64,000 bases of DNA from Desulfomonilaceae bacterium (GTDB lineage: Bacteria > Desulfobacterota > Desulfomonilia > Desulfomonilales > Desulfomonilaceae): NCBI GenBank assembly GCA_031082285.1, contig JAVHLK010000012.1, positions 1 to 64,000 of the forward strand, read 5' to 3'. Positions 16,377-27,482 of the stretch are shown here, piece by piece. The notes under the pieces were generated by a model. The model was not told the origin of the DNA. It searched no databases and saw only the letters and a list, made by a program, of their open reading frames with translations. Within the stretch, counting starts at the first letter, position 1, and every line of letters starts with the position of its first letter. Both the position numbers and the translations under genes were made by a program.

Positions 16377-17156
16377 ATGCTGCTGGCTATCGACGTAGGA
16401 AATACCAACACGGTCATCGGTATCTTTGACGGTGCCAAGTGGGTCGGGTATTGGAGAATCCGTACACTGGAAGACGCGACCGCCGACGAATACTGGATAA
16501 AACTTCACAATCTCACCGACATCGGACGAATCGACGTCTCCCTGATCGACGGCGTCATCATCTCGTGCGTTGTTCCCCCCTTGATTGGAGCCTTGGACGA
16601 GCTGTGCCGGATTTTCCTGAAAATCCCTCCCTTGTTCGTGGGTCCGGGAATGAAAACCGGCATGCCAATTCGCTATGACAATCCACGTGAAGTGGGCGCG
16701 GATCGAATCGTGAACGCCATTGCAGCGTACGAAAAGTACCGTGCCGAGCTCATCGCCGTGGACTTCGGCACCGCGACCACCTTCGACTACATCAACGAGG
16801 CGGGAGAGTACGAAGGCGGCTCCATTGCACCAGGGGTCAAGATTGCGGCGGAAGCGCTGTTTAAGCAAGCCTCCAAGTTGTTTCGCGTCGAGATGGCAGC
16901 ACCGGAAAGGGTCATAGCCAAGGATACCGCATCGGCGATCCAATCCGGAATCGTGTACGGGTACGCGTCTCTTGTTGACGGAATACTCGCACGGATGTTC
17001 GATGAGCTCGGTTCCAGACCGAAAGTGGTGGCCACCGGCGGCCTTGCATCGGTCATCGCTGCCCAAACCAAACTCATTGACGAAGTCGACGATGACCTGA
17101 CGATGGAAGGACTGAGGATCTTGTACCTCAGAAACAAGCCTCCCGGGAAGAACTGA
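16377..17156 (+). CDS. coaX: Type III pantothenate kinase
   Basis: A 259-residue cytoplasmic kinase that phosphorylates pantothenate, the first step of coenzyme A synthesis. Motifs of the ASKHA fold are visible: MLLAIDVGNTNTVIGIF at the start (phosphate 1), NPREVGADRIVNAIAAYE, VDFGTATTFD (phosphate 2), and VATGGLASVIA. I chose ATG 16377 because family members normally begin at this MLLAIDVGNTN; a GTG at 16365 in the same frame is possible, and AAAGG lies between the two. It is divergent from the deacetylase gene and followed by an opposing amidohydrolase gene. It probably forms a single-gene unit. Confidence 0.95.
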   Translation: MLLAIDVGNTNTVIGIFDGAKWVGYWRIRTLEDATADEYWIKLHNLTDIGRIDVSLIDGVIISCVVPPLIGALDELCRIFLKIPPLFVGPGMKTGMPIRYDNPREVGADRIVNAIAAYEKYRAELIAVDFGTATTFDYINEAGEYEGGSIAPGVKIAAEALFKQASKLFRVEMAAPERVIAKDTASAIQSGIVYGYASLVDGILARMFDELGSRPKVVATGGLASVIAAQTKLIDEVDDDLTMEGLRILYLRNKPPGKN

Positions 17157-17248
17157 AGGAGGGGTGCCCAAGACGCCGCCGTCCTACGGCCGCTGATGTA
17201 AAGGCCGGCCTCGGAGCAACTGGTTCTTCCCGCGACCCCATGGAAAAA

Positions 17249-18139
17249 CTACGCGGAGATGGAAAAGAACTCGAGACAGTTCAGCCCGAGAATACGTTCC
17301 ATAACGTCTCTGGGAAGGCCCTGCGCGTGTACTTTCTTGAGTTCCCGATCCCACGCATACGGTATGTTGGGGAAATCCGATCCATACATGATCCGGTCGG
17401 TGCGCATCTCGGCCAATCGAGGAGGCTCGGTGTTCGGCAGGTAGTCGGCCGCCACCATGGCAATGTCCAACCATAAGTTATCGTACCGCTCCGACATTCT
17501 CCGGTACTCCGCAAACTCGTCCGCGCCCATGTGCGGCACACAGATGCGGAGACTCGGATACTCGGAGAGCACGCGCTCGAGCTTGCCGGAATCGCATGTA
17601 ACGTACGGATCGACGGGATACGGATAATCCGGATTCCGAGGCTCTCGGCCCACATGCATGACGAGAGGCTTGTCGTGGGCAACACAGGCTTCATAGATCT
17701 CGTTCATCCCGGGACCGTCCAGATGAAAACACTGGACATGAGCGTGGAGTTTTACGCCGGAAAGACCCAGTTCAAACCCCTCCTCCAAGATCTCCCGGGT
17801 CCCCTTCTCTCCGGGAAATACCGTTGCGGTTCCGGTCAGTGAAGGATACTCGGCACAAAGACCCGCCATGTAACGGTTGAGCGCTCCGGCGATTCCCGGC
17901 TTATGAGCATAGTGCAACCCCACCACATGCCGCACCCCTTTGGAATGCAGAAACTTGACGATCTCGGGTGACGTCAGTCTGTAGCGGACGGGCCACGCGT
18001 AGTTGTCGAACCAGTTCCACATGGCCTGAAAAACCGCGTCGGGGAACAGGTGAACGTGCGCGTCACACACGGACAAGCTTGGGTCCGGCACTGTGTGTCC
18101 TTCAGGATCGTCCAGGCCCGGTAACGGTAATTGGAGCAT
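17249..18139 (-). CDS. Amidohydrolase-family (metal-dependent TIM-barrel) protein
   Basis: A 296-residue protein of the amidohydrolase_2 type. Metal-site motifs are visible: DAHVHLF near 26 (HxH), KLHAHVQ and MHVGRE in the middle strands, PHMGADE, and the catalytic Asp in YGSDFPNIPY. The family includes decarboxylases and lactonases; I cannot name the substrate. The N-terminus is short and there is no signal peptide, so it acts in the cytoplasm. It is convergent with coaX and has no obvious operon partner. Start ATG at 18139 gives a normal length. Confidence 0.85.
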   Translation of the reverse strand: MLQLPLPGLDDPEGHTVPDPSLSVCDAHVHLFPDAVFQAMWNWFDNYAWPVRYRLTSPEIVKFLHSKGVRHVVGLHYAHKPGIAGALNRYMAGLCAEYPSLTGTATVFPGEKGTREILEEGFELGLSGVKLHAHVQCFHLDGPGMNEIYEACVAHDKPLVMHVGREPRNPDYPYPVDPYVTCDSGKLERVLSEYPSLRICVPHMGADEFAEYRRMSERYDNLWLDIAMVAADYLPNTEPPRLAEMRTDRIMYGSDFPNIPYAWDRELKKVHAQGLPRDVMERILGLNCLEFFSISA

Positions 18140-18563
18140 GTCTCAGGTACTTCCTACAGTGATAGTCCGCCCACGTTGCCGTGGCATCGGTCTATGAGCG
18201 GCTCCTTGATTGGTTCCGGATATCTTGACCGAAACGATAAACTTCCTGCGGTCCGCCTATTGCTCACGGCGAATCAGTGAGTACTCTATAAAGTAGTCCT
18301 TAACGCTCCCCCCCCGGTGCGAAAAGGGCTCGAAGCCTCCGGGATATCGCGATGGGGTCCCGGAGGTTTTGTAGTTCGCGGCTATTGCCGAGCCCATGAG
18401 GCGTCGACATGTGAAGTCCGGTTCTCTGGGCCTCGAATGGGGGAATTGTGTGAAACCGGTACGGACGGCGCGAGCGGCGGACGGACCGTGCCCGGAAACG
18501 ACATGGACTTCCGCGTGTCGGATAGCTTCCGTCTTCTGTAGGATTCCGTCGGACTCCACAAAG
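18140..18563. other. Gene-free interval downstream of fhs
   Basis: About 420 bp between the amidohydrolase start and the fhs terminator. Open frames here lack protein character. A 23-nt segment at about 18488-18510 (TGCCCGGAAACGACATGGAC) recurs with one or two changes at about 10799-10821. No promoter for the amidohydrolase was identified with confidence. Confidence 0.4.
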
Positions 18564-18599
18564 AAAAGCCCCCACCGGGCAATGCCGGTCGGGGCTTTT
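18564..18599 (-). terminator. Intrinsic terminator downstream of fhs
   Basis: On the minus strand AAAAGCCCCGACCGG pairs with CCGGTGGGGGCTTTT around a short ATTGCC-type loop, followed by CTTTG. The strong GC stem flanked by A/T runs lies 20-50 bp beyond the fhs stop codon. Confidence 0.75.
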
Positions 18600-18617
18600 G
18601 TCTCATAAACGGCTTGC

Positions 18618-20381
18618 CTAAAAAACTCCCTTGACCTTTCCGGTCTCCACATCGACGTCGATGCGTCGGAACGCGGGATTGGATCCCGTCCCGGGCATCA
18701 GGGATATCGCGCCGGCAACCGGCACCACGAATCCCGCGCCCTGGTAGGTGAGGATGTCTCTCACGGGCAGTGTCCACCCCTTGGGCACTCCCTTGAGGTT
18801 CGGGTCGTGGGAGAGGCTCAGGTGAGTCTTGACCATGCACGTACCGAGTTTGGAGAGTTCCGGATCGGCTTCCATCTTCTTGGCCTTGGCTTCGGCTTCC
18901 GCACTGTAGCTTACGCCGTCCGCGCCGTACACCTCTTTTGCGATGAGTTCGATTCTCTGACGCAGGGGAAGCTCAAGTTCGTAGAGAAGCTTGAATTCAT
19001 TAGCTTCCTCACAGGCATCGACAACCGCGTCGGCAAACTCCAATGCGCCGTCGCCGCCTTTGAGCCAATGCTGAGAAACCGCTGCACGGGCACCTGCTTG
19101 TTCGGAGAGTCTTTTTACGGCTGCGATCTCGTCCTTGGTGTCCGTGTAGAAGGAGTTGATGCAGACCACGGGATTGATTCCCGCTTTCTTGACCGTTTCA
19201 ATGTGCTTGACGAGGTTGGCGCAGCCGGCTTCGACCCAAGCGACGTTCTCGCCCTCGTACTCCTTCGGCATGGGCAGTCCGGGCCTGGGAACCGGGGCTC
19301 CGCCATGGCATTTCAGGGCCCGGATCGTCGCCACGACCACCGCGCAGTTCGGCTTGAGCCCGGAGAAGCGGCACTTGAGATTCCAGAACTTCTCGAAACC
19401 GATGTCGGCACCGAAACCGGACTCCGTGACGTGGTAGTCGGAGAGCTTGAGACCGATTCTGTCGGCAATGATCGACGATTGGCCGATGGCAATGTTTGCG
19501 AAAGGCCCGGCATGAACGAACACGGGCTGCCCCTCGATGCTCTGCAGCAGGTTGGGGTTGAGCGCCTCAACCATCCAGGCCGTCATCGCGCCGTCCACCT
19601 CGAGATCCGCGGTGGTCACCGGGTCGCCGTTCTTGTTGTAGGCAACCACGATACGCCCCATGCGCTCGCGCATGTCTTTCAGATCGGTAGCAACGGCAAG
19701 AATCGCCATGATTTCCGACGAAACCGCGATGCCGAATGTGGACCGCATCATAAAGCCGTCCATCTTGCCGCCCAAACCGATGATAATGTTGCGCAGAGAT
19801 TGCGCGCAGAAGTCCATGATCCACCCGAACTCAACATTCCTGGGATCGATGTTCAGCCTGGGCTGACCTCGCTTGGCCCACTCTTCGTCATCATAATTGA
19901 ACTCATGTTGCATGCGGGCGGTGAGTGCCACCATGGCAAGGTTGTGAGCGTTCATGATGGCATTGATGTCGCCGGTGAGTCCCAAGGAAAAGGGCGTGAG
20001 AGGAATGCATTGCGCCAATCCGCCTCCGGCTGCCGAACCCTTGATGTTCATGGTGGGACCGCCCGAGGGCTGCCGAATCGCGGCCACAACGCTCTTGCCG
20101 CGCTTTCCGAGGCCTTCTACAAGTCCCATGGAGCTGGTCGACTTTCCTTCCCCGAGGGGAGTCGGCGTAATAGCCGTCACGTCGATGTATTTTCCGTCAG
20201 GCTTGCCGGCAAGACGTTTGAGTACCTTTGCGAAGTCCACTTTTGCGACATAATGACCGTGAGGAAGGAGCTCCTCTTCCGTTAAACCCAACTCATCCCT
20301 GAGTTGATACACCGTCTTCATGGTCTTTTCGGCCTCTTCGGCTATCTGCCAATCGGCCATCTTCGTAGCATCCAGTGCCAT
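18618..20381 (-). CDS. fhs: Formate--tetrahydrofolate ligase
   Basis: A 587-residue cytoplasmic enzyme that makes 10-formyltetrahydrofolate from formate, THF and ATP, the entry to the methyl branch of the Wood-Ljungdahl pathway and to purine synthesis. The ATP loop [19 protein letters not shown], the [19 protein letters not shown] segment and C-terminal [15 protein letters not shown] are present. The start at 20381 is fixed by GGAGG six bases upstream; an in-frame ATG at 20435 lacks such support. It has its own terminator and follows purQ, another user of one-carbon chemistry. In an anaerobe with complex I and acyl-CoA synthetases it suggests C1 metabolism in either the oxidative or reductive direction. 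Confidence 0.96.
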   Translation of the reverse strand: MALDATKMADWQIAEEAEKTMKTVYQLRDELGLTEEELLPHGHYVAKVDFAKVLKRLAGKPDGKYIDVTAITPTPLGEGKSTSSMGLVEGLGKRGKSVVAAIRQPSGGPTMNIKGSAAGGGLAQCIPLTPFSLGLTGDINAIMNAHNLAMVALTARMQHEFNYDDEEWAKRGQPRLNIDPRNVEFGWIMDFCAQSLRNIIIGLGGKMDGFMMRSTFGIAVSSEIMAILAVATDLKDMRERMGRIVVAYNKNGDPVTTADLEVDGAMTAWMVEALNPNLLQSIEGQPVFVHAGPFANIAIGQSSIIADRIGLKLSDYHVTESGFGADIGFEKFWNLKCRFSGLKPNCAVVVATIRALKCHGGAPVPRPGLPMPKEYEGENVAWVEAGCANLVKHIETVKKAGINPVVCINSFYTDTKDEIAAVKRLSEQAGARAAVSQHWLKGGDGALEFADAVVDACEEANEFKLLYELELPLRQRIELIAKEVYGADGVSYSAEAEAKAKKMEADPELSKLGTCMVKTHLSLSHDPNLKGVPKGWTLPVRDILTYQGAGFVVPVAGAISLMPGTGSNPAFRRIDVDVETGKVKGVF

Positions 20382-20480
20382 CGATACCTCCTCGAGCCTA
20401 ATCGCACCGCGGGTTGCGCTGCGTATGTTGTCCACTATAATGAACGTCGGTTTCTGTTCGTAGGGCGAGAAAACCTAAAT

Positions 20481-20509
20481 ATTTTAGTCTCTCCCAGACA
20501 ATAATGCAA
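20481..20509 (-). promoter_or_regulatory. Candidate promoter for fhs
   Basis: On the minus strand TTGCAT (20509-20504), a 17-bp spacer, and TAAAAT (20486-20481) in an AT-rich patch just after the purQ terminator. The -10 is good, the -35 only half matches. It leaves a leader of about 95 nt before fhs. Confidence 0.4.
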
Positions 20510-20510
20510 G

Positions 20511-20531
20511 CAAAAAACGCCCACGGGCGTG
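20511..20531 (-). terminator. Intrinsic terminator of purQ
   Basis: On the minus strand ACGCCC-GT-GGGCGT forms a compact hairpin followed by a run of T residues. It lies about 50 bp beyond the purQ stop and separates purQ from fhs. Confidence 0.75.
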
Positions 20532-20576
20532 TACTGCGTGCCGTCCTGCGTCTCGGGGTTCCCCGTATCGGCTTTT

Positions 20577-21386
20577 CTATGCTTCGCGCAGAAACCGTGC
20601 CGCATTCCTGAATATTGCCAGTCCTTCTCCTTCCTCCCGGAGATCTTCCCGTGTCCACCGAGGATGGTTGGTCCGGTGATTGAAGCTCTCCGGATGGGGC
20701 ATCAGCCCAAATACCCGCCCCGTCGAGTCCGTGAGCCCCGCTATTGCCTGTTCCGAGCCGTTTGGATTGAACGGGTAGTCCATCGTGGGTTCGTCCGTGT
20801 CTCGGGAGGCGTACCGCACCGGCGCCAGGTGCCGCTCCACCAGCAAACCGGCCAGGTCGCCCGTCCTCCCTACGATCTTCCCTTCTCCATGGCGTACCGG
20901 CAAATAGAGTCTTTCCACCCCTTTCGTGAATATGCAGTTGGAAGCACGGTCCACCGCCAGGGTGACCCAACGGCTCTCAAACCGGCCGCTGTCGTTGCCG
21001 GTAAGAGTGATCTCCCTTCGCGTGTAATCACCGTCCATGGCCGGCAGCATTCCAAGCTTTGTCAGTAATTGGAATCCATTACAGATTCCCAAGACCAGAC
21101 CTCCGCCATGAACAAACCTTACGAGCCGGTCGATCAATCGTTCCTCGTTGACCCGCGAGTGTCTGATCCGATTCGCACACGCTTGCGCGGCCCCAAGATC
21201 GTCCCCGTCGAGGAAACCGCCTGGGAACACGATGAGCTGATAGTTGAACGGATCTACGTTCCCTCCCGCAAGAAGGTTGAGATGCACCAGATCGACCGTA
21301 TCGAATCCCGCGACTTCCAACGCATGGCGGGTCTCATTTTCGCAGTTGATCCCGTGACCTGTCGGAACGAGCGCTTTAATCCTCAT
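20577..21386 (-). CDS. purQ: Phosphoribosylformylglycinamidine synthase, glutaminase subunit
   Basis: A 269-residue class I glutamine amidotransferase that supplies ammonia to PurL in purine synthesis. Motifs are the N-terminal PTGHGINCENETRHAL (the GxNC element of PurQ), FPGGFLDGDDLGAAQ, the nucleophile elbow GICNGFQLL and GLMPHPE with the catalytic His/Glu pair. It is about 40 residues longer than the commonest bacterial PurQ (about 227), resembling the longer form in some thermophiles and deltaproteobacteria. PurS and purL are not adjacent. The start ATG at 21386 begins with a typical MRIKALV beta strand. Confidence 0.9.
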   Translation of the reverse strand: MRIKALVPTGHGINCENETRHALEVAGFDTVDLVHLNLLAGGNVDPFNYQLIVFPGGFLDGDDLGAAQACANRIRHSRVNEERLIDRLVRFVHGGGLVLGICNGFQLLTKLGMLPAMDGDYTRREITLTGNDSGRFESRWVTLAVDRASNCIFTKGVERLYLPVRHGEGKIVGRTGDLAGLLVERHLAPVRYASRDTDEPTMDYPFNPNGSEQAIAGLTDSTGRVFGLMPHPESFNHRTNHPRWTREDLREEGEGLAIFRNAARFLREA

Positions 21387-22028
21387 GACGTAGCTGCTCC
21401 ATCTGCGATGCTCAAGAGAGTCTTTGTTCTGAAAACCGATTCTTTGCCGAACGACCGCCGCGTCCCCTCGTGCGGCGACTCTGACGGGGGATCGCCATGA
21501 CCGACGACCGAAAGTGGTCTCCGAAGTTCTTGGCCGAAATGCAGAGGTCCGTTTCGTCTCGATGCGAATGCCCCCTGCCCTCTTTTAGTAGGAGGATTTA
21601 CAGCCATTTCTTCATTCAAAGCCTGGGAACCGGACTTCACCTGACGGTCTTCTCTTCCGGACAATAGCTGTAGCTGCTCCCCGGCGGAACCCCGGGGGCC
21701 TTTGGGGCCTCTCCCCAACGTGCATCAATATCCGACACCGGAGCCGTTGCTTCGCCGTGTCCTCATCGCACCGGCAATTGCCCGCACCAGTTCGTTACCG
21801 ACGAAGCGAAGAATGTTCAACCGTTCGGATTATGTGACCGAGCGTACAAATCCGCTGACGATGCAAATTCAAAGACCACGGCCGAGCAGTACGTCGACCG
21901 CGTGTTCCCGCGGCGAGTACGGGTTCAGCCACTCACATGTGTCGGCGTTCTGCATTGCCCGTGCCCGGGCCGCATTATCCAGAGCGACGTCCAGTGGCCT
22001 GCGGGCAGGCTTGCGTACGCCATATCTC
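21387..22028. other. Gene-free interval between nuoN and purQ
   Basis: About 640 bp with no protein-like frame. A GC-rich inverted element lies around 21676-21715 (CCCCGG ... CCGGGG) without a T run. An AAAGCCTGGGAACCGG segment near 21618 resembles parts of the palindromic repeat near 6500. No promoter for purQ is certain. Confidence 0.4.
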
Positions 22029-23474
22029 CTAGAAGAGCGGTTTGACTGACTCCAAAGCCAAATTGAGATAGGTAGTCGGGAATATCCCTATGTACACCAC
22101 ACCAATCACGGCAATACCGAGAGCGAGTATCATCGACGGAGAGAACTCGAGTCTCGCCGGCGTCGTCTCCGGGACTTCCATGTACATCTTCATCACGACG
22201 CGAAAATAATAGTAGACGGACGCAGCGCTCGTCAGAGCGCCGATCACGACCAGCCAGATGTAGCCCTGGGCAATCGCGGCGCTGAATATGGCGAATTTCC
22301 CCACAAAGCCGGCGGTGGGAGGAATGCCCGCAAGAGAGAACAAGAAGATGGACATGACAAGTGCCAGCAGAGGATTGGACTTGGCCAATCCTCGGTAATC
22401 GTCGATATGTACGTTGGCCTCGCGTTTACTTCCCACAAGGGCCACGACTCCGAACGCCCCGATATTGGTGAATGTGTACGCGAGCAAGTAATAGAGAACT
22501 CCCGCCGTACCCAATTCCGTTCCGGCCACCATGCCGATCAGAATATACCCGGCATGCGCGATACTGGAATACGCAAGCATTCGCTTGATGTTGTCTTGTA
22601 CGATGGCCGCAAGGTTTCCCAGTATCATGGTCAGTGCCGCAAGGACCCAGAGAATCTCAGTCCAATTCACCTGAAGCTCGCCCAACGCGTCGAAGAAAAC
22701 TCTGACAAAAGCCGCGAACGCAGCCGCCTTGACGCCGACGGACATGAACCCGGTGATCGGCGTAGGGGCTCCCTCGTACACGTCCGGAGTCCACATGTGA
22801 AACGGGACCGCGGAGACCTTGAAGGCGAAACCTATTGCAAGCAACCCCATACCGGCCAATGCCATGGGTCCAAAAGTCCCGGCTTTGAAATACTCGGTCA
22901 ACGCAGGCAGTCCCGTAGATCCGGCCGAACCGTACAGCAAGGCCGCTCCATAGAGGAAAATGCCGCTCGAAAACCCGCCCAGAATGAGATACTTGAGCGC
23001 GGCTTCACTGGACTTGGGATTCTTGGGGATTATGCCCGCAAGCACATAAATACTGATTGAGAGCGTTTCCAGGCCTACGAAGATGGTGAGAAGGTGATTT
23101 CCCGATACCATGAACATCATGCCGGCTCCCGAGAAGAGGAGCAGCACAAAATATTCGTACGCACCCGGCTCGTCGTCCGAGAGGTACCGAACGGAGGCGA
23201 GGACCGTCAGACCGGTGGCAATAAGAATGAGAAAATTAAAGAACCATGAGTAGGGGTCGAGGGATACGAGCCCTGAGAATGCCGTCTCGTTCAACACCCT
23301 CAGAGGGCTGTTTGCGGCACCGGCCGCCAAAATTCCGATTGCGCTCATGATTGCCGCCACGGTAACGGTCCCTCGTTTCACGAAAAGACACGCCAGCATG
23401 ACGACCAGCCCGGCTATGCATAAGATCAGAGCCGGTAGAATACCGCCAAGATTGACCACGGGAAACTGGATCAT
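22029..23474 (-). CDS. nuoN: NADH-quinone oxidoreductase subunit N
   Basis: A 481-residue antiporter-like membrane subunit of complex I with about 14 hydrophobic segments. The proton-channel pattern is visible: KVSAVPFHMWTPDVYEGAPTPITGFMSVGVKAAAF and, earlier, VGLETLSISIYVL with the membrane Glu. Translocates protons in the membrane arm. Start ATG 23474 has AGGAG nine bases upstream. It is the last gene of the nuo operon, about 30 bp after nuoM. Confidence 0.96.
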   Translation of the reverse strand: MIQFPVVNLGGILPALILCIAGLVVMLACLFVKRGTVTVAAIMSAIGILAAGAANSPLRVLNETAFSGLVSLDPYSWFFNFLILIATGLTVLASVRYLSDDEPGAYEYFVLLLFSGAGMMFMVSGNHLLTIFVGLETLSISIYVLAGIIPKNPKSSEAALKYLILGGFSSGIFLYGAALLYGSAGSTGLPALTEYFKAGTFGPMALAGMGLLAIGFAFKVSAVPFHMWTPDVYEGAPTPITGFMSVGVKAAAFAAFVRVFFDALGELQVNWTEILWVLAALTMILGNLAAIVQDNIKRMLAYSSIAHAGYILIGMVAGTELGTAGVLYYLLAYTFTNIGAFGVVALVGSKREANVHIDDYRGLAKSNPLLALVMSIFLFSLAGIPPTAGFVGKFAIFSAAIAQGYIWLVVIGALTSAASVYYYFRVVMKMYMEVPETTPARLEFSPSMILALGIAVIGVVYIGIFPTTYLNLALESVKPLF

Positions 23475-23505
23475 CCGGATCGCTCCTAATCCTAATAGTC
23501 TATGA

Positions 23506-25098
23506 TCACCGCTCGGTATGCCGGCCGGAAGACGTGAGTTTCATTCCCGCCGTTTCACCTGAAGATTGCTTCTTTTCCTTCTCGAGGTCCAAGACCGCTG
23601 CGCGTTTCTTCTCCACCATCTGGATGAAGTTCTTTACCGACGGCTCCATGGGCTTCAGGAAGGTGTTCGGGTATACGCCTATCCATACGCAGAACACCAG
23701 GATGGGCGCCAGCACGAGCACCTCTCGCGCGCCGAGGTCCTTGAGTCCCTTGTTCTTGGGATTGGTGACCTCCCCGAACATCACTCTCTGGAACATCCAA
23801 AGCATGTACACTGCGGCAAAAATCACCCCGGAGGCGGCAATCACCGCATACCACGGGTAGACTTTGAACGCGCCCAGGAGAATGAGAAATTCACCCACGA
23901 AGCCGTTGAGGCCCGGAAGTCCTATTGACGACAAGGTGAATACCATGAAGAGCACGGCAAACAACGGCATGACCTTGGAAATCCCTCCAAAATCCTCGAT
24001 CAGTCGCGTGTGCCTTCGCTCATAGATCATCCCCACGATAAGGAAGAGTGCTCCGGTGCTCAGTCCATGATTGATCATCTGGATGATGCTTCCCTGGACT
24101 CCCTGTACCGTGAAGGCGAACATCCCCAACATGACGAAACCGAGATGGCTGACGCTCGAAAAGGCAACGAGGCGTTTCACGTCGGTCTGAACCATGGCCA
24201 CCCACGCCCCGTAAATGATGCCAATGACTGCCAGCAGGCACACCCACCATGCGGCATCCATTGCCGCGTTGGGAAACAGTGGGATTGCAAACCGAATGAA
24301 GCCGTACGTTCCCATTTTCAGCAATACCGCGGCAAGCACCACGCTGCCGACCGTGGGGGCTTCGGTATGTGCGTCGGGAAGCCACGTGTGAAAGGGAAAC
24401 ATGGGGACCTTAATGGCAAATGCGAGGAAGAAGGCCAAAAACATCCAGAACTGCGCGTATATGGGAACCGGGAACTCGTACAGTTTGAGGAGATCGAAGG
24501 TGTAGGAGTCGCTTGCCGCGCCCGCCATGAAGTAAAGCGCGAGAATTGCGACCAGCATCAGCAGGCTCCCGACGATGGTGTACAGCACAAACTTGATTGC
24601 CGCGTAGAGTCGCCGAGCCGGATTTCCCCAGACGCCTATCAGAAGATACATGGGAATGAGCATGATCTCCCAGAAAACGTAAAACAGGAACAGGTCCAAG
24701 GACACGAAGACGCCGATCATCCCGGTTTGCAGCACGAGCAGACAGATGAGGAACTCTTTGACGCGGACCTTGATATCCTTCCAGGATGCCAGGATCACGA
24801 TGGGGCCCAGCATAGTCGTCAACAGCACCAGGAACAGGCTGATCCCGTCAACACCAAGCTTGTACGAAATCCCCCAATCACGCACCCATGTATGATCCTC
24901 AACCATTTGCATTGCAGCCGTCGATGAATCGAAATTGAAGTACAGACCGAGGCTAACCACGAAGTCGGCGAGCATGAAAATCAACGCTACCCACCGGAGT
25001 AGTTCGTGAGACTTCCTATTGAGAAAAAGCAGTATCAGTGCCGCTACCGATGGAATGAACGTGACGTAACTCAGGTAGGGGAAGGAAACATTCTCCAT
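23506..25098 (-). CDS. nuoM: NADH-quinone oxidoreductase subunit M
   Basis: A 530-residue antiporter-like proton-pumping subunit. [17 protein letters not shown] carries the conserved membrane Glu, and [37 protein letters not shown] is the classic channel helix pair with Lys. The C-terminal about 35 residues are charged and cytoplasmic ([18 protein letters not shown]). The start ATG at 25098 has GGAGG upstream. It sits between nuoL and nuoN with short gaps. Confidence 0.96.
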   Translation of the reverse strand: MENVSFPYLSYVTFIPSVAALILLFLNRKSHELLRWVALIFMLADFVVSLGLYFNFDSSTAAMQMVEDHTWVRDWGISYKLGVDGISLFLVLLTTMLGPIVILASWKDIKVRVKEFLICLLVLQTGMIGVFVSLDLFLFYVFWEIMLIPMYLLIGVWGNPARRLYAAIKFVLYTIVGSLLMLVAILALYFMAGAASDSYTFDLLKLYEFPVPIYAQFWMFLAFFLAFAIKVPMFPFHTWLPDAHTEAPTVGSVVLAAVLLKMGTYGFIRFAIPLFPNAAMDAAWWVCLLAVIGIIYGAWVAMVQTDVKRLVAFSSVSHLGFVMLGMFAFTVQGVQGSIIQMINHGLSTGALFLIVGMIYERRHTRLIEDFGGISKVMPLFAVLFMVFTLSSIGLPGLNGFVGEFLILLGAFKVYPWYAVIAASGVIFAAVYMLWMFQRVMFGEVTNPKNKGLKDLGAREVLVLAPILVFCVWIGVYPNTFLKPMEPSVKNFIQMVEKKRAAVLDLEKEKKQSSGETAGMKLTSSGRHTER

Positions 25099-25118
25099 GA
25101 AAGGTATTCCTCCGTGTC

Positions 25119-27044
25119 TTATCTCAAGACGAGATATCCGATGATCACGACGACTCCCACCATGATCGACAAGGCGTAATCCTTGACCAATCCGGATTGA
25201 AGCTGTCTCAGCACGCCGCCAAAACCTCGGGTCAAGCGGGCCAGTCCGTTAACGATTCCGTCAACGACGGCGTCATCGAAGGCTTTCCACAGAAAGCGGG
25301 AAAACTTGACGATGGAGTTGACGAAGAGTATGTCGTACAGCTGATCGACCCAGTACTTGTTGTACACGAGCTGGTGAATCTCCGGGATCCTGCTGATGAC
25401 TCTGTCGGGAGCCGCCGGATCGACAATGTACATGTAGCGGGCGAACAACAAGCCTCCTACGGCAATGGCCAATGACATCCCCATGAGGATCAGTTCCAGG
25501 GCGAGGCTGTGATGGGCCGCGCCGTGCGCATTGGAAGTGAGGATGGCCGTGGCCGGAGCAAACACGGGCGAGAGAAAATCTCCGAACACGTGCCAACCCT
25601 GGATGATCGGTATTCCCACGAGCCCGCCGACGAGCGAAAGGCCCGCCAATATCATGAGAGGTACGGTCATGATGGGAGGAGACTCATGAAGATGATGCGC
25701 CACATCCGCTTCCACGCGCGATTTTCCGTAGAAGGTCATGAACACGGATCGAAACATGTAGTACGACGTCATGATCGCGGCCAAAGCTCCGAGAATCCAG
25801 AAACCCATGTGCCGTTCAAACGAGTAGAATAGGATTTCGTCCTTGCTGAAAAAGCCGGCGAACGGGAATATGCCGGCAATGGCGAGCGTGCCGAACAGAT
25901 ACGTCCAGTGAGTTTGCGGAAGCTTGTGACGAAGATTTCCCATCTTCCTCATGTCCAGTTCACCGGCCATGGCATGCATGACGCTTCCGGCGGCCATGAA
26001 GAGGAGAGCCTTAAAAAACGCATGGGTCATCAGGTGGAAGATTCCCGACGCAAACGCTCCGACACCGCATGCCATGAACATGTAGCCCAGCTGGCTGATG
26101 GTCGAATAAGCGAGCACTCGTTTGATGTCGAACTGAGTCATGCCGATGGTCGCGGCATAGAACGCCGTCGCGCCTCCGATCACCGCGACTGTGGTCATGG
26201 AGACGGGAGCCATGGCAAAGAGCACGCTGCACCGGGCCACCATATATACGCCGGCGGTCACCATGGTCGCCGCGTGGATGAGAGCGCTGACCGGAGTCGG
26301 GCCTTCCATGGCGTCGGGGAGCCACGTATAGAGAGGGATCTGAGCGGACTTGCCGGTGGCTCCGAGAAAGAGCAACAGGGTAATACCCGTCACCATGAGA
26401 CCGCCCTGGGTCAGTTTGGCCGTGGCTTCGGAGAACACCTGGGTGAAGTCGAAAGTCCCGAACGTTATGAAGATGAGGAACATGCCGACCAGAAAACCGA
26501 AATCTCCCACTCGGTTGACGACGAACGCCTTCTTTCCGGCGTCGGCTGCCGACTTCTTTTCGTAGTAGTACCCGATGAGCAGATACGAGCACAGACCGAC
26601 GCCTTCCCATCCTACGAACAGAAGGAGGAAGTTGTTGGCCGACACGAGAATGAGCATGTTGAAGACGAACAGATTCAGGTAGGCGAAATATCGTCGGAAT
26701 CCCGTCTCGCCGTGCATGTACCCGATGGAGTAGACGTGGATAATGAACCCGACGCCGCTGACCACCAGCATCATCACCAAACTCAGCGGATCGATCAGAA
26801 AACCGATGGGCACCGAAAGATCGCCGGAGAGTATCCACGTATAGACGATTTTCTGGACCGAGCGTGAGCCGGGCTCCATTCCCAGAACTTCCAGAAAGAT
26901 TAAAACCGCCACTACGAACGAGGCTCCAACGGAGAGAGATCCTATCCACCCGATAGCCTTTTCGGGAAGTTTCCGCGTGAAAAGCCCGTTGATGAGGAAT
27001 CCTATCAGCGGAAACACGGGTATCAACCAGACCAGATCAGTCAT
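25119..27044 (-). CDS. nuoL: NADH-quinone oxidoreductase subunit L
   Basis: A 641-residue membrane-arm subunit, the distal antiporter-like pump with the long lateral helix at its C-terminus. Hallmarks are [21 protein letters not shown] with the conserved Glu, [40 protein letters not shown], and [17 protein letters not shown]. Length is typical. It is followed 20 bp later by nuoM. The start ATG at 27044 is preceded by an AGG-containing leader. Confidence 0.96.
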   Translation of the reverse strand: MTDLVWLIPVFPLIGFLINGLFTRKLPEKAIGWIGSLSVGASFVVAVLIFLEVLGMEPGSRSVQKIVYTWILSGDLSVPIGFLIDPLSLVMMLVVSGVGFIIHVYSIGYMHGETGFRRYFAYLNLFVFNMLILVSANNFLLLFVGWEGVGLCSYLLIGYYYEKKSAADAGKKAFVVNRVGDFGFLVGMFLIFITFGTFDFTQVFSEATAKLTQGGLMVTGITLLLFLGATGKSAQIPLYTWLPDAMEGPTPVSALIHAATMVTAGVYMVARCSVLFAMAPVSMTTVAVIGGATAFYAATIGMTQFDIKRVLAYSTISQLGYMFMACGVGAFASGIFHLMTHAFFKALLFMAAGSVMHAMAGELDMRKMGNLRHKLPQTHWTYLFGTLAIAGIFPFAGFFSKDEILFYSFERHMGFWILGALAAIMTSYYMFRSVFMTFYGKSRVEADVAHHLHESPPIMTVPLMILAGLSLVGGLVGIPIIQGWHVFGDFLSPVFAPATAILTSNAHGAAHHSLALELILMGMSLAIAVGGLLFARYMYIVDPAAPDRVISRIPEIHQLVYNKYWVDQLYDILFVNSIVKFSRFLWKAFDDAVVDGIVNGLARLTRGFGGVLRQLQSGLVKDYALSIMVGVVVIIGYLVLR

Positions 27045-27121
27045 TCCAGGCTCCCAGATTAAGGTTATAGGAACGTATTCTCATGCATCATCTCAGACGG
27101 TTCGAGGAACCGGCATTCCTC

Positions 27122-27424
27122 TCACCATTTCATGAGGTTGATGTCGTTGACGTCCACGGTACCTCTTTGTCGAAACACGGCCACGCCTATGGCCAGTCCG
27201 ACGGCGACCTCCGCGGCGGCGACAACCATAATGAACAATACGAATATCTGCCCTTCGATGGAGTCCAGGTACTTCGCGAAGGCGATAAACGAAAGGTTCA
27301 CTGCGTTGAGCATAAGTTCCAGCGACATGAGGATCACGATCAGGTTCCGCCGGATCATCACTCCCGCCACACCCAGGGTGAACAGAACTGCCGACAAGAA
27401 GAGGTAATGTTGCAGAGTAACCAT
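27122..27424 (-). CDS. nuoK: NADH-quinone oxidoreductase subunit K
   Basis: A 100-residue membrane subunit with three helices. The two conserved membrane glutamates are in [12 protein letters not shown] and [11 protein letters not shown], which form part of the proton path. I start at ATG 27424, where the family begins ([12 protein letters not shown]), with AGGAAA upstream; the open frame extends to 27508 but those residues are hydrophilic and overlap nuoJ. Confidence 0.95.
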   Translation of the reverse strand: MVTLQHYLFLSAVLFTLGVAGVMIRRNLIVILMSLELMLNAVNLSFIAFAKYLDSIEGQIFVLFIMVVAAAEVAVGLAIGVAVFRQRGTVDVNDINLMKW

Positions 27425-27482
27425 TTTGAATATTTCCTGAGACAGATAATGAGATGGGGACCGACGATGAATCGCCGCCCTA

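Noticed and set aside
18257-18652. Open frame of 131 codons downstream of fhs
   Set aside because: It crosses the fhs terminator and overlaps the fhs 3' end in another frame; composition is not protein-like.
25908-26867. 319-codon frame opposite nuoL
   Set aside because: His/Glu/Arg-rich translation typical of the antisense of a membrane protein gene; nuoL is unambiguous.
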